DNA of 63,535 bases from Oscillatoria sp. SIO1A7 (GCA_010672965.1 JAAHFN010000011.1:1-63535); one strand, 5' to 3'; shown: positions 1 to 9,470, numbered from the stretch's first letter. Notes: generated from the letters alone by a model not told the origin. Made by a program: numbers and translations.

Positions 1-365
1 GGTGTAGGGTGTGGTGTGTTGTGTGTGGGGGGTTGAGGAGGGTGTGGGGGGTAGGGTGGAGGGTGTGGGGTTTGTTGTGGGGTGTGGGGTGTGGGGGGTG
101 GGGTGTGGGGTGTGGGGTGTGGGGTGTGGGGTGTGGGGGTTTAATTAGGGTGTGGGGTGTAGGGTGTGGGGTGTGGGCAAGAGCGAACAAGAGCGAACAA
201 GAGCGAACAGTGAATAGTGAATAGGCGATCGCGCTAATGGGGGTTGTTTTTTTTCACTTGTCGCTTTTCACTTTTAACTTTTCACTTTTCACTTTCCTCC
301 ACACCCTACACCCTACACCCTACACCCTACACCCTACACCCCACACCCTACACCCCACACCCTAC
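1..365. repeat. Tandem heptamer repeats, window start
   Basis: Bases 1-175 are runs of GGTGTGG/GGTGTAG. Three copies of AAGAGCGAAC follow (about 178-209), then doubled AGTGAAT, a run of TTTTCACTT units (about 255-293), and the same heptamer in complementary orientation (ACACCCT, about 298-363). No credible gene lies here; the short ORFs only translate repeat units. The next gene ends at 368, directly beside the repeat. Confidence 0.95.
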
Positions 366-367
366 TC

Positions 368-1717
368 TCAAAACCGCTCGCTTTCTGCCAAAATCGGATT
401 AATGTCAAACCAAGATCCTTCCTCGTCGCGATATTCATAAACGAACATACTGCGAATCAGAGTTTGGTATCCTTCGTCTCCGGCAACTTTTTTCTGTTCC
501 GCCACTTTTTTGAGCAAAGTCCATTCATGCTCGTCAACGGCTAAAACCCGTTCGTTGCGATAGGCGCGAATCACCGCTTCTAAAGTTTCCCCAGAAATAG
601 GCAATCCCCTTTGCTTCTTAATCGCTTCGTTCAGGAGGCGGAGCAAATTACGAACGTGACCGCCGCTCGCACGACACAATCTGTCTAAAGTCTCGGCGCT
701 ATCAAAAATATCGCCAATATTCTCCAAGCGCTGCTCCGGCTCTAAGTCCGGGAAGCCTCTGGCCAAGACCATCTGTCGCAGCAGATGCATCCCCTCGATA
801 TGTTCGCTGCCATTGCGCAACTTCACCGAGACCATTGGCAGCACCTCCGGATTAGTCATAAACCGTTGGGTTAGGGTGCTAAAATCATTGGAAAAACGCA
901 AGGCCAAAGGAATAGTATAGACTACATGACAGTCGAGCGATCGCAACTGCTCGCCCCTATCTACAAAGAGGTATTCTTGCTGAGGCCGTCCCCAAGCCTT
1001 CGGAGAGCTATCTACTTTATCGAGATTATCGACAATAACTACTAATCCCTGCTTGCCAAGATCCTTCAGTTTCTGAATGCCCGGTTCCAGCAGTTCCGTA
1101 TTAATCGCCTCAATAATGCCATTGGTTCGCGGTTCGAGATATCCCCGTAACTTGCTGCGCACCTCCGGGCTGCCCTTGGCCTTGGCGGAAATATTGGCAA
1201 TGCCCATATCCAGAGAAATCTCTCCATCTGTATTCGCCGCCAGGGTGCCCACGGGAGTTTTGAATTCGCCAGAAATCTCGATGTCCATGTTGAGTAGTTT
1301 CTCCGCACCTTGAAGAATGCTTTGAAGTTTGGTAGGTTTTTTTTCAACCTGGATAGCATCGAGACTTTGGCTGACGCGACGGGCGATCGCTAGTAAAATA
1401 TCCCCGACATCTACATCGCCCATTTCTAAATCCTGAGACGACTCGAAATAAATTACATGAAAGCCTTCTTGCTCCAATTGTTCTTTCAGTCGCAGTAATT
1501 CTGTAGATTTGCCACAACCAATATGTCCCGTGAACAACTGGCAAGTCCTTTCATCTGGGGACCATAAAGCAATATTATCCAGGATTCGCGAGATAATCTG
1601 CCCTCCCCGCACCGAAGAAAAATCAATATAATACTTATGGTCTTCTTCGCGATCGTCCACAAACAAAGTATTGGCTGGGTTCGTGGCTCTTACAAATTTC
1701 CGTAGATCCAGCGTCAT
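368..1717 (-). CDS. P-loop AAA-type ATPase, 449 aa, function unknown
   Basis: The protein has a clear Walker A motif (GHIGCGKSTE, around residue 65) and a Walker B-like strand (LVVIVDNLDK, around residue 225), so it should bind and hydrolyse ATP. The C-terminal third has a helical, winged-helix-like look (SGGHVRNLLRLLNEAI), as in ORC/Cdc6-like or KAP-like ATPases. No membrane segment or signal peptide is evident. It lies downstream of, and on the same strand as, the giant STAND/WD40 gene, separated by about 380 bp of heptamer repeat, so a functional link is possible but not shown. The start ATG at 1717 opens with MTLDLRKFVRATNPA. The exact biological role is not recognised; a conflict-system or signalling ATPase is inference. 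Confidence 0.8.
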   Translation of the reverse strand: MTLDLRKFVRATNPANTLFVDDREEDHKYYIDFSSVRGGQIISRILDNIALWSPDERTCQLFTGHIGCGKSTELLRLKEQLEQEGFHVIYFESSQDLEMGDVDVGDILLAIARRVSQSLDAIQVEKKPTKLQSILQGAEKLLNMDIEISGEFKTPVGTLAANTDGEISLDMGIANISAKAKGSPEVRSKLRGYLEPRTNGIIEAINTELLEPGIQKLKDLGKQGLVVIVDNLDKVDSSPKAWGRPQQEYLFVDRGEQLRSLDCHVVYTIPLALRFSNDFSTLTQRFMTNPEVLPMVSVKLRNGSEHIEGMHLLRQMVLARGFPDLEPEQRLENIGDIFDSAETLDRLCRASGGHVRNLLRLLNEAIKKQRGLPISGETLEAVIRAYRNERVLAVDEHEWTLLKKVAEQKKVAGDEGYQTLIRSMFVYEYRDEEGSWFDINPILAESERF

Positions 1718-1829
1718 AAAGATATCGATCTATTGCCTATTGAGTTTAGTTTAACCCAGGGTATTCAGTATTGGGCATTGGGCATGGGGAACCGGGGGAC
1801 CGAGAAACCGGGGGACCAGGTAAATTGGG

Positions 1830-2093
1830 AAAGTTTTAAGTCAAAAGTCAAAAGTCAAAAGTCAAAGGTCAAAAGTCAAAAGTCAAAAGTCAAAAGTCAA
1901 AGGTCAAAAGTCAAAAGTCAAAAGTCAAAGGTCAAAGGTCAAAGGTCAAAAGTCAAAGGTCAAAAGTCAAAAGTCAAAAGTCAAAAGTCAAAGGTCAAAG
2001 GTCAAAAGTCAAAAGTCAAAAGTCAAAAGTCAAAAGTCAAAGGTCAAAGGTCAAAGGTCAAAGGTCAAAGGTCAAAAGTCAAAGGTCAAAAGT
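1830..2093. repeat. AAAAGTC/AAAGGTC heptamer array
   Basis: About 260 bp of perfect 7-bp periodicity, with two variants of one unit (AAAAGTC and AAAGGTC) interspersed. It fills the spacer between the STAND/WD40 gene and the ATPase gene and runs almost to the stop codon of the former. A plus-strand ORF across it would read (SKVKSQK)n, a repeat artefact rather than a gene. Confidence 0.95.
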
Positions 2094-2095
2094 CC

Positions 2096-5000
2096 CTACT
2101 TACTAAAATCGTCGCAAAGACCCCGATCGCTCTTACTAATATTGGGATTGTACTTCAGATAATCTCCCAACCAATCGCAACTGCGTGCCAGCAGTTTGTC
2201 CAGATCTAAATCTAAATCCCGCCAGAGAATTACTCGTCCTCCCGAATCCGATGAAGCCAAAATCTTGCCATCGGGACTAAAACGGATGCTGGTCACCCAA
2301 TTTTCATGGCGTTCCAGAGTTCTTAGTTTTTCGCCCGTATCGGTCCAGAGTTTGACAGTTCCGTCCCGACCCGCCGTAGCCAGAGTATCGCCATCGGGAC
2401 TAAAACTAACGCTCGTCACCCCAGCATCGTGACCTTGCAGAGTTTTCAGTTCTTTACCTTCCTGGTTCCAAAGTCTTGTCGTTCTGTCCTTGCTCGCCGT
2501 AGCTATAGTATTGCCATCCGGGCTAAAAGTGACGCTATTCACTCCACCGCTATGCCCCCGAAGAGTTATCGCGGCAAAGCAAAAAGGAACTGACTTTTTA
2601 TCTGGCTCGCCATTTTGTCCTAGGTCTAGCTCTAGACCTATTTCCTGCTGGTTCCCTTCGGCTATTTCCTCGGTACAAGCATCCTGCCGCTGCCAGAGTT
2701 TCGCAGTTTTATCCCGACTGGCACTGGCAATAGTTGCGCCATCGGGACTAAAGCTCACGCTCGTCACTTCATCTTCATGCCCCCGCAGAGTCGTCGGCGC
2801 AAAGCAAAAGGGCAATAGGTTTTGGCGATCGCTTGTATTCCTCGCCTCACTGCTTTCCTCTCCAGCACAAACTCCATCTCGACGATGCCAGAGTTTCACA
2901 GTTTTATCCCGACTGCCGCTAGCAATAGTCTTGCCGTCTGGGCTAAAGCTGATGCTCGTAACCCCAGATGTATGACCCTCAAGAGTTTGTAAGAGCCGAC
3001 CGTCCCGGCTCCAGAGCTTTACAGTTCTGTCCCGACTCCCAGTAGCAACAATACTGTCATCGGGACTAAAACTAATACCAGTTATGTCAGAGTTATGTCC
3101 CGCAAGTATAGAGAGAAGCCGACCGTCCTCGCTCCAAAGTTTTGCCGTCGTATCCAGACTCGCAGTAGCCATAGTTTTGCCGTCAGAACTGAAACTGATG
3201 CTGGCCACTTGATTGCTATGGGCTCGCAGGATTCTTAGTTCTTCGCGATCGATATTCCAGAGTTTCGTAGTTCTGTCCCCACTTCCGGAGGCAATGGTTT
3301 TGCCGTCAGGGCTGAAACTGATGCTATTGACAGCATCCTCATGTCCCCGCAATCTTTGCAAGTTCTCGCCGTCTCGGCTCCAGAGCTGCACGGTTTTATC
3401 CCAACTCGCGCTAGCAATGGTTTTGCCGTCAGGGCTGAAACTAACGTCAGTTACCCAATCGCCATGTTTCCAGAGAGTTTTCTCTATTTTACCTTCCCGA
3501 GTCCAGAGTTTTACTGTTCTATCCTGACTGCCAGTAGCAATGGTTTTGCCGTCGGGACTGAAACTAACGCCGGTCACGTCCGCTTTATGTCCTTTAAGAA
3601 CTATCGGCTTGGAGCAAAAAGACAATTCCGATATTCTCTCCGTTGCAGAAGAAAATCCCCCCCAAACCCCCTCTTTTGCAAGGGGAGGCAAAGAAGCCGA
3701 TGGCGTTTTTAAGGGGGGTTTGGGGGGATCGTCCGACTGGGGTATCCCATGACGATAGACGGGTTTTGACGACACCTTTACTGCAACCCTTTGGCGATCG
3801 CTACTTGCACCAGATTCCTCGCCGGTTTCCTCTATTGCATCCTCTACCTTCTGCTGACAGATTTTTTCTCGGCTCCAGAGTTTTGTCGTATCATCCCGAC
3901 TGGTACTAGCTAGAGTTTTGCCGTCGGGGCTAAAACTCAGGCTAGTAATCTGAGCGTCATGGGCTTGGAAAGTTTGGATAATCTTGCCATCTCGGCTCCA
4001 GACTCGAATAGTTCCATCTATATAAGCAGCGGCAATACTATTGCCTTCGGGGTCGAAACGGACGCTCGCGACCTCAGATCCATGTCCTTCTAAACTTACA
4101 TCGCTGAGACAAAACAGCAATAACCCGGTGTCTTGCGAGCGATCGCCCTCCCGATCTCCCTCAGTTCCAGCTACTATCTCTTCTTCTTCCCCGGCGCAAG
4201 TTTCTTGCCGAGTCCAGAGTTTCACAGTATTATCTCGACTAGCAGTGGCGATCGCATTCCCGTCGGGGCTAAAACTAACGCTAGTTACCGCATCCCGATG
4301 CCCGTCCAGGGTTTGCAGGAGCTTACCTTCCTGGCTCCAAATCTTCGTGGTCTTGTCTCCACTAGCAGTAGCAATAATACTGCCGTCGGGGCTGAAACTG
4401 AGGCTGGCAACCTCAGCTTCGTGCCCTTCTAGGCGATTGCGTTCGCGAACCCAGAAAAATGCTTGCTGCAAGCTTGCTAAAACCCGGCTCTTGGTTTTTT
4501 GCGTAGCCTTCAATCCCCTTTCGCTCAGTCGCTTTCCCAGCCGAACTCCTTCTAGGAGCGCGTCAAACTCCCGATAGTTAGCCGATAGCAACAAAGAATA
4601 TTTGCTCAGGGAATTGTTGAGGCTTTCCTGAAACTGCTCGGCTCTATTCTTTTCCCGTTGCGATTCTTCCGCAAACAAAAAAGCAGAACCAGCCAAAAAT
4701 GCCATCACTACTGCTGCTGCTGCAGACCCGATTAAGCTTGTCTTGATGAGCTGGTTGAGTTTATCTTCGCTCTGACGGCGCTCGGCCTCGCTGCGCCGAG
4801 TTTGCTGTCTAGCGTATTCTATTTCTTTTATTAACTCAGCCCCTTTTTGGTGGCGAATAAAACCGACTAAATAATCGTGAACTAATTGATATCGCTTGGC
4901 AGGATGCTCTAAGGTTGCCATCACCAACCCCGAGCCTACCAGGATTTTTAAGACCAAATTAAACTTTTCTGTTTCGGCGGGCAAATAAGCGGCTAGGTTT

Positions 5001-7435
5001 TTGGCATCTTTTGCCAGTTCCAATTTAGTCTTCAGCGGGCGGGTATTATTTTCATCGGTCAGCAAGTACAATAACAACTGGGCGGCTCGTTCGTTGTCCG
5101 GTCCGCAGTCTCGAACCACTTCTGCCAAATACCGCTCTATTAGGGCTTCTTTGGTGCCCTGATCTCGATACTCTGCCAGAGTAGAAATATTGTCGGTTTG
5201 GAGCTGGGCTCCTACCAGTTGCAGTTCGATTGGCCGAACTTCTCCCAATTCTCCGGATAAGTCCCGTACCAATTGGTCTATTAGCGATCGCTCTAAAGAA
5301 AATCTGGTTTTTTCCGTCAAGCTTTCCAGAGTCGTTCTGGCATCATCTGGCGAAAAATTGCCCAAATAATAAAGGATGTTTTTATCCAAAATATTATTAT
5401 TAATCGCATCTAAGTTAGCCAGCCGATTGCATTCTAATAAATAATGTATATAATCTTCCCGCAGCACTAGGATGACTTTCAGGAAAGGTACGTCCAGACA
5501 TTCTTGCAAAAATTTATAAAAAACCAGTCTTTCTTGCAGCTCCGTGCAAGCGAAGAAAAATTCTTCAAACTGGTCGAAAATAATAGCGGTCAGCAGGTTA
5601 GACTTGGCATTTTCCTGCAATTTCTCTAAAATAGCCGCTAAGGTTGGATTCGACTCTGCCGACTCGGCAGCAGAATTGGGCTCGGTCGGCAGTAAATATT
5701 GCGCCAACTCGCCGATCCAATCTGTATAAACTCGCTGGCGAACGGTAAAGACATCGCGACTGCCAATCGGTTTTTCTTTCAAAGCTGGGATTAAGCCCGC
5801 TTGCAAAATAGAACTTTTGCCGACCCCACTTGGTCCATATATAACCGTTAGTTTGCGATCTTCGCGGCCTATGCGCTCTACCAGACGATTGACATCTTGT
5901 TGCCTTCCAGAATAGGCAATTTCTGGGGCAACCTTCTCTTCGGGAGCAACTCCTGCGATCGCCTGAGTAACTTGCTGGCTCGGACGCAACCGGCCAGCGC
6001 CGATAAAGGGGCGAAAACCAAACTGCTGTTCTATGGAGCGTTGCTTTTGCTTGGCATCAAATGCTTTTATATGTTGACTTTGGCGAGAATAGCAACCTCG
6101 CAATTCTTGCAAAATGCGAATGTAAAGCTCTGGCTCGTAGTTCGGTCTGGTTTGGTCTAGAGCTTTTTCTAGATTGCTCTGACTCTCTTTTAGCCTGCCT
6201 TGTCCCTTTTGGGCGCGAGCCAATGCCAGCCAATAGGAACTCTGATTAAAAGAGCGCACCCATTCCAAGCCCAATTGCTTCTTGGGCACATCCATAATCC
6301 TGGTGTCCGGGGAAGTTTCCATAGAAATAGCGATCGCTTCTTCGGCGGACTCTTCCGCTTTCTTCCAGGCCGACTTCCCCAAAGCCGCCTCCGCCAGAAA
6401 GCTATAAGCTCGCGCCAGTCGGAACGGATTTTCATAAGTTTCATGTAGAGCCTTGGCTTCCTTGCCTACCCGTTCCAGCTTGTCCCACATTGCCAGTTTT
6501 TCCAGCGCATCCCCCAATGCGTTAATAAACTTTGCCCTTAAATCCTCTCGCTTTTCCCTAGCGAAGATTTCAATGCATTGCTGGAAATAATCTTTCGCCT
6601 TCGTCCAGGAAGCAGAGCTATCGCTGTGATGTTGCATGGCATGGCTGCGCCACCAAGCTCCTATATAATAGAGAACGCAAGCTCGTTTTTCCGGGCTCGC
6701 ATCTTTCGGCCATAGTGCTAGACTGCGATCGTAATGTGCCAGGGATTTCTCGGGAGTCTCAAGAGAATCTTGACCCAGGATGAATTCTACGCTAGCTTCC
6801 AATTCTGGGTCTAAACTTATGCCGCGATTTTTCAGGTCGCGCATTGCTAGTGCTAGTTCGCTGCAGCTAGAGTAACCTTCTTTGTCTAAGGGAACCGAGT
6901 TCATAAATCTAGTCGCTCCAGTTTTGAAAACCCGAGCGAAGACTCTATCTACTGTTTCCCGAATCAAGGCTGTTGTCTCCGAAGTGGATATAGCCAAGTC
7001 AATCCGCGTACTCCAGCTTTCTATGTCCGGTGCCAATCTCAGAAAAAGGCGCGCTATTTCATCGGTCGCCCACAAAACGAGGGGAAAGCGGCAATCTTTT
7101 CTAAACTCTTCTCGCACGGAGTTCATTGAGGTCAGTAGTTCTTTTATGTTCTCGACCGACTCCAAGCCAAATACCATCACTGCTGTCGGCTCTTCCCCTG
7201 CCAATTCTTCTCGAATAGTTGCATAAAGCTTTTTAACCGAGCGATCGAGGACAATCTCGCGGATTTTGCCCGAATAGGTTTCTCGCAAACCCTGGGCCAT
7301 ACGCTCCCGCCAAGAACTATAGTTGCACTTCGCCAAAATTAGCGAAAATTCCCCATGAGATACTTCAATTGCCCAGGATAGTTCTGCTAAGAGATCCTTA
7401 GTATTTTTTGTGTTTTCAGTAGAATAAGAACTCAT
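2096..7435 (-). CDS. Giant TPR / STAND-type NTPase / 14x WD40 protein, 1779 aa
   Basis: Domains in order: an N-terminal alpha/beta region with LVLWATDE and LRLAPDIESW motifs (about residues 120-140), TPR-like helices (about 210-480), a STAND-type NTPase with Walker A GPSGVGKSS (about 530-540) and a hydrophobic Walker B (LTAIIFDQFEEFF), a single hydrophobic membrane-type segment (about 895-920), then a C-terminal WD40 region from about 1000. I count 14 WD repeats with SFSPDGKTIA...KLW signatures, enough for two seven-bladed propellers. Such proteins are signal-sensing oligomerising NTPases in multicellular bacteria, several with immune or cell-death roles; the propellers would be the sensor (family knowledge). 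Four long acidic inter-blade loops each carry a cysteine pair. One loop contains an in-frame dispersed repeat (3655-3730). Start ATG at 7435. Confidence 0.88.
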   Translation of the reverse strand: MSSYSTENTKNTKDLLAELSWAIEVSHGEFSLILAKCNYSSWRERMAQGLRETYSGKIREIVLDRSVKKLYATIREELAGEEPTAVMVFGLESVENIKELLTSMNSVREEFRKDCRFPLVLWATDEIARLFLRLAPDIESWSTRIDLAISTSETTALIRETVDRVFARVFKTGATRFMNSVPLDKEGYSSCSELALAMRDLKNRGISLDPELEASVEFILGQDSLETPEKSLAHYDRSLALWPKDASPEKRACVLYYIGAWWRSHAMQHHSDSSASWTKAKDYFQQCIEIFAREKREDLRAKFINALGDALEKLAMWDKLERVGKEAKALHETYENPFRLARAYSFLAEAALGKSAWKKAEESAEEAIAISMETSPDTRIMDVPKKQLGLEWVRSFNQSSYWLALARAQKGQGRLKESQSNLEKALDQTRPNYEPELYIRILQELRGCYSRQSQHIKAFDAKQKQRSIEQQFGFRPFIGAGRLRPSQQVTQAIAGVAPEEKVAPEIAYSGRQQDVNRLVERIGREDRKLTVIYGPSGVGKSSILQAGLIPALKEKPIGSRDVFTVRQRVYTDWIGELAQYLLPTEPNSAAESAESNPTLAAILEKLQENAKSNLLTAIIFDQFEEFFFACTELQERLVFYKFLQECLDVPFLKVILVLREDYIHYLLECNRLANLDAINNNILDKNILYYLGNFSPDDARTTLESLTEKTRFSLERSLIDQLVRDLSGELGEVRPIELQLVGAQLQTDNISTLAEYRDQGTKEALIERYLAEVVRDCGPDNERAAQLLLYLLTDENNTRPLKTKLELAKDAKNLAAYLPAETEKFNLVLKILVGSGLVMATLEHPAKRYQLVHDYLVGFIRHQKGAELIKEIEYARQQTRRSEAERRQSEDKLNQLIKTSLIGSAAAAVVMAFLAGSAFLFAEESQREKNRAEQFQESLNNSLSKYSLLLSANYREFDALLEGVRLGKRLSERGLKATQKTKSRVLASLQQAFFWVRERNRLEGHEAEVASLSFSPDGSIIATASGDKTTKIWSQEGKLLQTLDGHRDAVTSVSFSPDGNAIATASRDNTVKLWTRQETCAGEEEEIVAGTEGDREGDRSQDTGLLLFCLSDVSLEGHGSEVASVRFDPEGNSIAAAYIDGTIRVWSRDGKIIQTFQAHDAQITSLSFSPDGKTLASTSRDDTTKLWSREKICQQKVEDAIEETGEESGASSDRQRVAVKVSSKPVYRHGIPQSDDPPKPPLKTPSASLPPLAKEGVWGGFSSATERISELSFCSKPIVLKGHKADVTGVSFSPDGKTIATGSQDRTVKLWTREGKIEKTLWKHGDWVTDVSFSPDGKTIASASWDKTVQLWSRDGENLQRLRGHEDAVNSISFSPDGKTIASGSGDRTTKLWNIDREELRILRAHSNQVASISFSSDGKTMATASLDTTAKLWSEDGRLLSILAGHNSDITGISFSPDDSIVATGSRDRTVKLWSRDGRLLQTLEGHTSGVTSISFSPDGKTIASGSRDKTVKLWHRRDGVCAGEESSEARNTSDRQNLLPFCFAPTTLRGHEDEVTSVSFSPDGATIASASRDKTAKLWQRQDACTEEIAEGNQQEIGLELDLGQNGEPDKKSVPFCFAAITLRGHSGGVNSVTFSPDGNTIATASKDRTTRLWNQEGKELKTLQGHDAGVTSVSFSPDGDTLATAGRDGTVKLWTDTGEKLRTLERHENWVTSIRFSPDGKILASSDSGGRVILWRDLDLDLDKLLARSCDWLGDYLKYNPNISKSDRGLCDDFSK
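3655..3730. mobile_element. Small inverted-repeat element inside the WD40 gene
   Basis: The element is bounded by TCCCCCCCCAAACCCC and GGGGGGTTTGGGGGGA, which are complementary ends. On the gene strand it is translated in frame as a proline-rich stretch containing PPKPPLKTPSASLPPLAKEG. It lies in the long acidic loop between WD blades 4 and 5. A half-copy (GTCCCCCCAAACCCCCC) occurs at about 7719-7736. The host gene stays open through it. Confidence 0.85.
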
Positions 7436-7534
7436 TCTTGATTTTGAGTTATTAGCTTGAGGGATTTGTATAGCAGTCAGCAGTCAGCTAAGAGCTTTCA
7501 GCTTTCAGCACAAGTATTGTCGGGGTGTAGTAAC

Positions 7535-7612
7535 TGTAGGGAGCGGTTGAGGAACGAAACCCAACTATAGCAATCGGTTCGCCCTTGTTTCGTTCCTCAA
7601 CCGCTCCCTACA
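7535..7612. repeat. GTAGGGAGCGGTTGAGG hairpin element, copy 1
   Basis: Inverted repeat: TGTAGGGAGCGGTTGAGGAA ... TTCCTCAACCGCTCCCTACA, with GAAACCCAAC-type inner sequence. Related copies lie at 7830-7900, 39598-39670 and 61907-61970. Small and non-coding, probably a palindromic mobile repeat. Confidence 0.85.
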
Positions 7613-7829
7613 ATTTTAAGCCAGACAGTCCACTAGGGTCAATTCCCACTAAATCAATTATGCAATCTAGTGGCAAGGCGACGGTTAAAATTGTGGGTTC
7701 GATCCGCGACAGCGCACCTGTCCCCCCAAACCCCCCCGATAAATTGGGAGGCTATTGAGGTAGTTTGCCACAATTTTAAGCTGGACGCGCCACTAGAGTC
7801 AATTCCTACTGGACTGTCTGCCTTAAAAT

Positions 7830-7900
7830 TGTAGGGAGCGGTTGAGGAACGAAACAAGATTAGCATAGTTGGGTTTCACTCCGTTCAACCGCTCCCTACA
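7830..7900. repeat. GTAGGGAGCGGTTGAGG hairpin element, copy 2
   Basis: Same ends as the copy at 7535-7612 (TGTAGGGAGCGGTTGAGG and CAACCGCTCCCTACA), with a partly degraded right arm (CACTCCGTTCAACC). Confidence 0.8.
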
Positions 7901-8627
7901 TTTACAAATAATCTTAGCTTTGCCAAAGCACTACAAGAGGTGTCAGGCAAGCTAAGCTATTGGTCCTGGTTGTGTTGAGGGGAATAAGCCCTCATTTTCG
8001 CTCAATTGATTTAAACCCAGTATCGCTTCCCAGCCTCATATAGCAGTAAGCAGTCAGCAAGAGAGCGGTCAGCTGTCTAGCACAAGTATTGCCGGATCTT
8101 AGGGGCGAGAAAGCGAATCGCCCCGGAGAGCAAACTTTAAGTGCCCGCTCCCTTACTGCAATGGTCTGCAGTGCTATAAAAATTAGACTAGACTTATTAT
8201 ATATAATGGCGCGATCGCACTGCCCATATATTATATTGAGGTACGCCCAAAACGTTAGTCTATAAAAATAAAACTGGGAGGCGACTGCCAACAGCAGAAG
8301 AGTTCCCCCATACTGACGATAGGCCAGTGGAAGGCGAACTGCAAGATATAATAGTACACCTACTCAAAGATATTCTCTTAGTAATTTGGGGCGAGCGCAC
8401 TGATTGTTTTTTTGGTATAGACATGGGCTTGTACTATGACCCCGACCTCCCGGCCATAGCTCCCGATGGATTTCTGAGCTTGGGAGTCGAGCGAGTCAAA
8501 AGACAAGACCTGCGCCTGAGTTATGTAGTTTGGGAAGAAAACGGAGTAATTCCCATTCTAGCAATAGAAGTTGTATCGAAAACCCCGGGGGGCGAGTACA
8601 AGCGCAAGAAAAAAGAATATGCCAATA

Positions 8628-8779
8628 TATAGCGATTCTCGCTCTTGATGTGAGGTGTCTGGGGCGAAGCATCCCAATATGAGAATCCCCGTTATACAGC
8701 AGAGTCCAGAGCGGGGATGCTATCGCCCCTACGTTTCTAGGCTCCGATCGTTTATTACACTTATTTGAGAACCGCTATA
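8628..8779. mobile_element. MITE-A copy inside Uma2 gene
   Basis: Ends are TATAGCGATTCTC and GAGAACCGCTATA. The core has GGGGCGAAGCATCCC and GGGATGCTATCGCCCCTACG, which are also complementary. The flanking dinucleotide is TA on both sides, as expected for an IS630/Tc1-type TA target duplication. No coding capacity. Other copies: 13355-13506, 22996-23137, 44771-44925 and 45036-45175 (near complete), and 14080-14210 and 22676-22799 (degraded at one or both ends). Confidence 0.93.
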
Positions 8780-9127
8780 GGCATAAAACACTATGTCATT
8801 TATGCTCCGAGGCGTCGTCGCAAACCTCGCTTGACAATTTACAGGCTCGAAAACGGACAATATCAACCCCTCGTTGGCAATCCCGTCTGGCTGCCGGAAG
8901 TGGGATTGGCGATCGGTACTGGAATCGGGACTTACCAAGGAACGAACCGGGAGTGGCTCTACTGGTACGATGAGGGAGGGTCTCGATATCCCACTCAGGA
9001 CGGATTTTGGGACCAGGAGACCTGGAAGCAAGGGGACTTTATTAGGAAAAATTTTCTTTCTCCAGTCCCCTGCTCCCTGCCCCCCTGCTCCCGGTCCCCT
9101 TGTCTCCAAATTTTTTTTCCTTTTCCC

Positions 9128-9157
9128 TTGACAATCGATCGCTTTAATGGTTATAAT
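9128..9157 (+). promoter_or_regulatory. Consensus sigma-70 promoter
   Basis: TTGACA at 9128-9133, an 18-bp spacer and TATAAT at 9152-9157: both boxes match consensus perfectly. No convincing plus-strand gene follows. A T-tailed hairpin lies at 9471-9497, so the unit could produce a short non-coding transcript. Confidence 0.6.
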
Positions 9158-9215
9158 GGTGTACAATAGAATTAAGGTGGCAAACGATGGGTCCAAAGGG
9201 ATACCTGATGTTTGC

Positions 9216-9422
9216 TTATTCCTGGCGCAAGAGGTATAGTTGGATAAGTCCTGCGATCGCCGTCTGGCATTGGTCCGATATGATTTTGCAATATTGCATC
9301 ATCTTGGGATAAGTAGGGTTTTCACTGTTGTCGAGCAGCCAGCGAAGCACGAAAACCTCATGCCGGGTAAAGGGACGGCGCTTTCTAGGGTCCCGATACA
9401 TATTAACCTTGAGGTCGTCCAA
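9216..9422 (-). CDS. Hypothetical small protein (up to 68 aa)
   Basis: The ORF has natural-looking, charged amino-acid composition (RDPRKRRPFTRHEVFVLRWL) with no repeat-derived sequence, unlike most short ORFs here. The listed start is TTG at 9422; an internal ATG gives MYRDPRKRRP at 9401. The open frame extends upstream without an ATG (NDRKWYLDDL), so the start is unclear and the gene may be 5'-truncated. It lies antisense to the transcript expected from the promoter at 9128. Family not recognised. Confidence 0.35.
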   Translation of the reverse strand: MDDLKVNMYRDPRKRRPFTRHEVFVLRWLLDNSENPTYPKMMQYCKIISDQCQTAIAGLIQLYLLRQE

Positions 9423-9470
9423 GTACCATTTGCGATCGTTCGTTTTTAGAAATTTAGTTTTTGGTTAGGT

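Larger units (their letters stand above)
7436..8251. repeat. Intergenic region with hairpin and direct repeats
   Basis: This spacer has no convincing gene. It holds two hairpin elements (listed separately) and a direct repeat of about 40 bp starting ACAATTTTAAGC (about 7611-7650 and 7770-7811). It also contains part of a CCCCCCAAACCC element near 7720 and copies of a CAGTCAGC-type short repeat (about 7472-7510 and 8040-8090). Confidence 0.7.
8252..9169 (+). pseudogene. Uma2-family endonuclease gene split by a MITE
   Basis: Uma2 proteins are PD-(D/E)XK nuclease-fold proteins abundant in cyanobacteria. The left part reads LPTAEEFPHTDDRP, then the typical core with DMGLYYDPD and IAPDGFLSLG (open from GTG at 8327). 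The frame upstream extends to about 8252 (ACG TTA GTC TAT), where the original ATG may have mutated to ACG. Translation stops at 8630-8632, a TAG created by the MITE-A end. After the element the same protein resumes (GIKHYVIYAP, then WLPEVGLAIG). Removing 8630-8779 joins AATATA to GGCATAAAA and restores ...YANIGIKHYVIYAP in frame. The C-terminus after about 9010 departs from the family and runs into low-complexity sequence. Confidence 0.88.

Noticed and set aside
1-175. Telomere-like GGTGTGG repeats
   Set aside because: The same heptamer occurs at many internal sites in both orientations, so it is an ordinary cyanobacterial tandem repeat.
1733-2209. 158-aa ORF of SKVKSQK repeats
   Set aside because: It is a translation of the AAAAGTC/AAAGGTC heptamer array and overlaps the 3' end of the WD40 gene.
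7683-7710. GGGTTCGATCC-like tRNA T-arm
   Set aside because: No acceptor stem or anticodon arm can be drawn around it; it sits in a repeat region.
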